The notes under the pieces are model-generated. The model saw only the letters and a list, made by a program, of their open reading frames with translations. It had not been told where the DNA came from and did no database searches. DNA of 64,000 bases from Mucilaginibacter myungsuensis (GTDB taxonomy: Bacteria; Bacteroidota; Bacteroidia; Sphingobacteriales; Sphingobacteriaceae). Shown here piece by piece: positions 63,948 to 64,000 of the stretch; the stretch's first letter is position 1, and every line of letters begins with the position of its first letter. A program made the position numbers and the translations under genes. The stretch lies in the NCBI RefSeq assembly GCF_015222005.1, contig NZ_JADFFL010000003.1, positions 248,001-312,000 on the forward strand. Reading direction: 5' to 3'.

Positions 63948-64000
63948 AAAATTTCGAACCATTTAAATATATCAACACCATCAATTCCCTGGCCGGCGGC
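63869..64000 (+). CDS. -1 frame continuation of the 63285 gene (partial, runs off window)
   Basis: Starting with GAA right after the T run, 44 codons are open without a stop: ELSKLIQTENQLLASPV and onward to NTINSLAGG. The residue pattern is amphipathic helix then a conserved-looking loop, and it joins smoothly to ICKYFFF upstream. It has no start codon of its own. It needs a ribosomal or polymerase slip, or one extra T in the true sequence. Confidence 0.65.

Noticed and set aside
55455..64000. Complete inducible prophage
   Set aside because: No integrase, att repeats, portal, capsid or lysis genes can be seen in the window, so completeness cannot be claimed.

Overview
The window comes from a Bacteroidota chromosome, most likely Sphingobacteriaceae (Mucilaginibacter/Pedobacter-like). 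This is inferred from TAnnTTTG-type -7 promoter boxes, many secreted glycoside hydrolases, GLPGLI and OMP_b-brl-type outer-membrane proteins, lipoproteins ending in SCKK, and bifunctional RibBA next to an LptF/G permease. No species can be assigned from sequence alone.

Layout. 0-2 kb: a conserved hypothetical and a small ORF. 2-18 kb: a dense carbohydrate-degradation block. It holds GH29 alpha-L-fucosidase, a lipoprotein, a GAF histidine kinase, a CarboxypepD_reg protein, a GH43 arabinanase plus GH-A enzyme pair, GH18, GH109, and a three-gene minus-strand unit (GH95, sialidase-fold GH93-like, GH5-like) preceded by a LacI-type operator. 18-24 kb: EEP-family membrane protein, fatty-acid hydroxylase, tRNA-Met, START-like protein, LptF/G, RibBA. 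24-37 kb: Gfo/Idh/MocA oxidoreductase, DUF6807 protein, J-KTSC protein, AAA_14/DUF4143 ATPase behind a 22-bp operator-like array, GH92, two TlpA-type thioredoxins, twin lipoproteins, and a GH127 beta-L-arabinofuranosidase with intact metal and nucleophile residues. 37-50 kb: M1 peptidase / HupE-UreJ / DUF6702 group, outer-membrane barrel plus GLPGLI pair, hybrid histidine kinase, and two metallo-beta-lactamase-fold hydrolases. 50-55 kb: amine oxidase, XRE regulator, and paralogous pairs of lipoproteins and one-TM proteins.

55.4-64 kb: a phage-like module. It has an S24-type repressor with a dyad operator over a divergent promoter, terminase small and large subunits, an AT-rich secreted cargo gene, a tape-measure-like protein, and a gene interrupted at a nine-T run whose reading frame continues in the -1 frame to the window edge. 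No portal, protease, capsid or integrase is visible between terminase and tape measure, so the module is either a remnant, rearranged or domesticated.

Together the CAZymes (GH29, GH95, GH43, GH93-like, GH127, GH109, GH92, GH18) suggest breakdown of arabinose- and fucose-decorated plant or glycoprotein glycans. No SusC/SusD pair is present, so uptake must be encoded elsewhere. Intergenic space is rich in several distinct palindromic repeat families, mostly at gene 3' ends; one family occurs three times in the window and another supplies the C-terminus of the amine oxidase.
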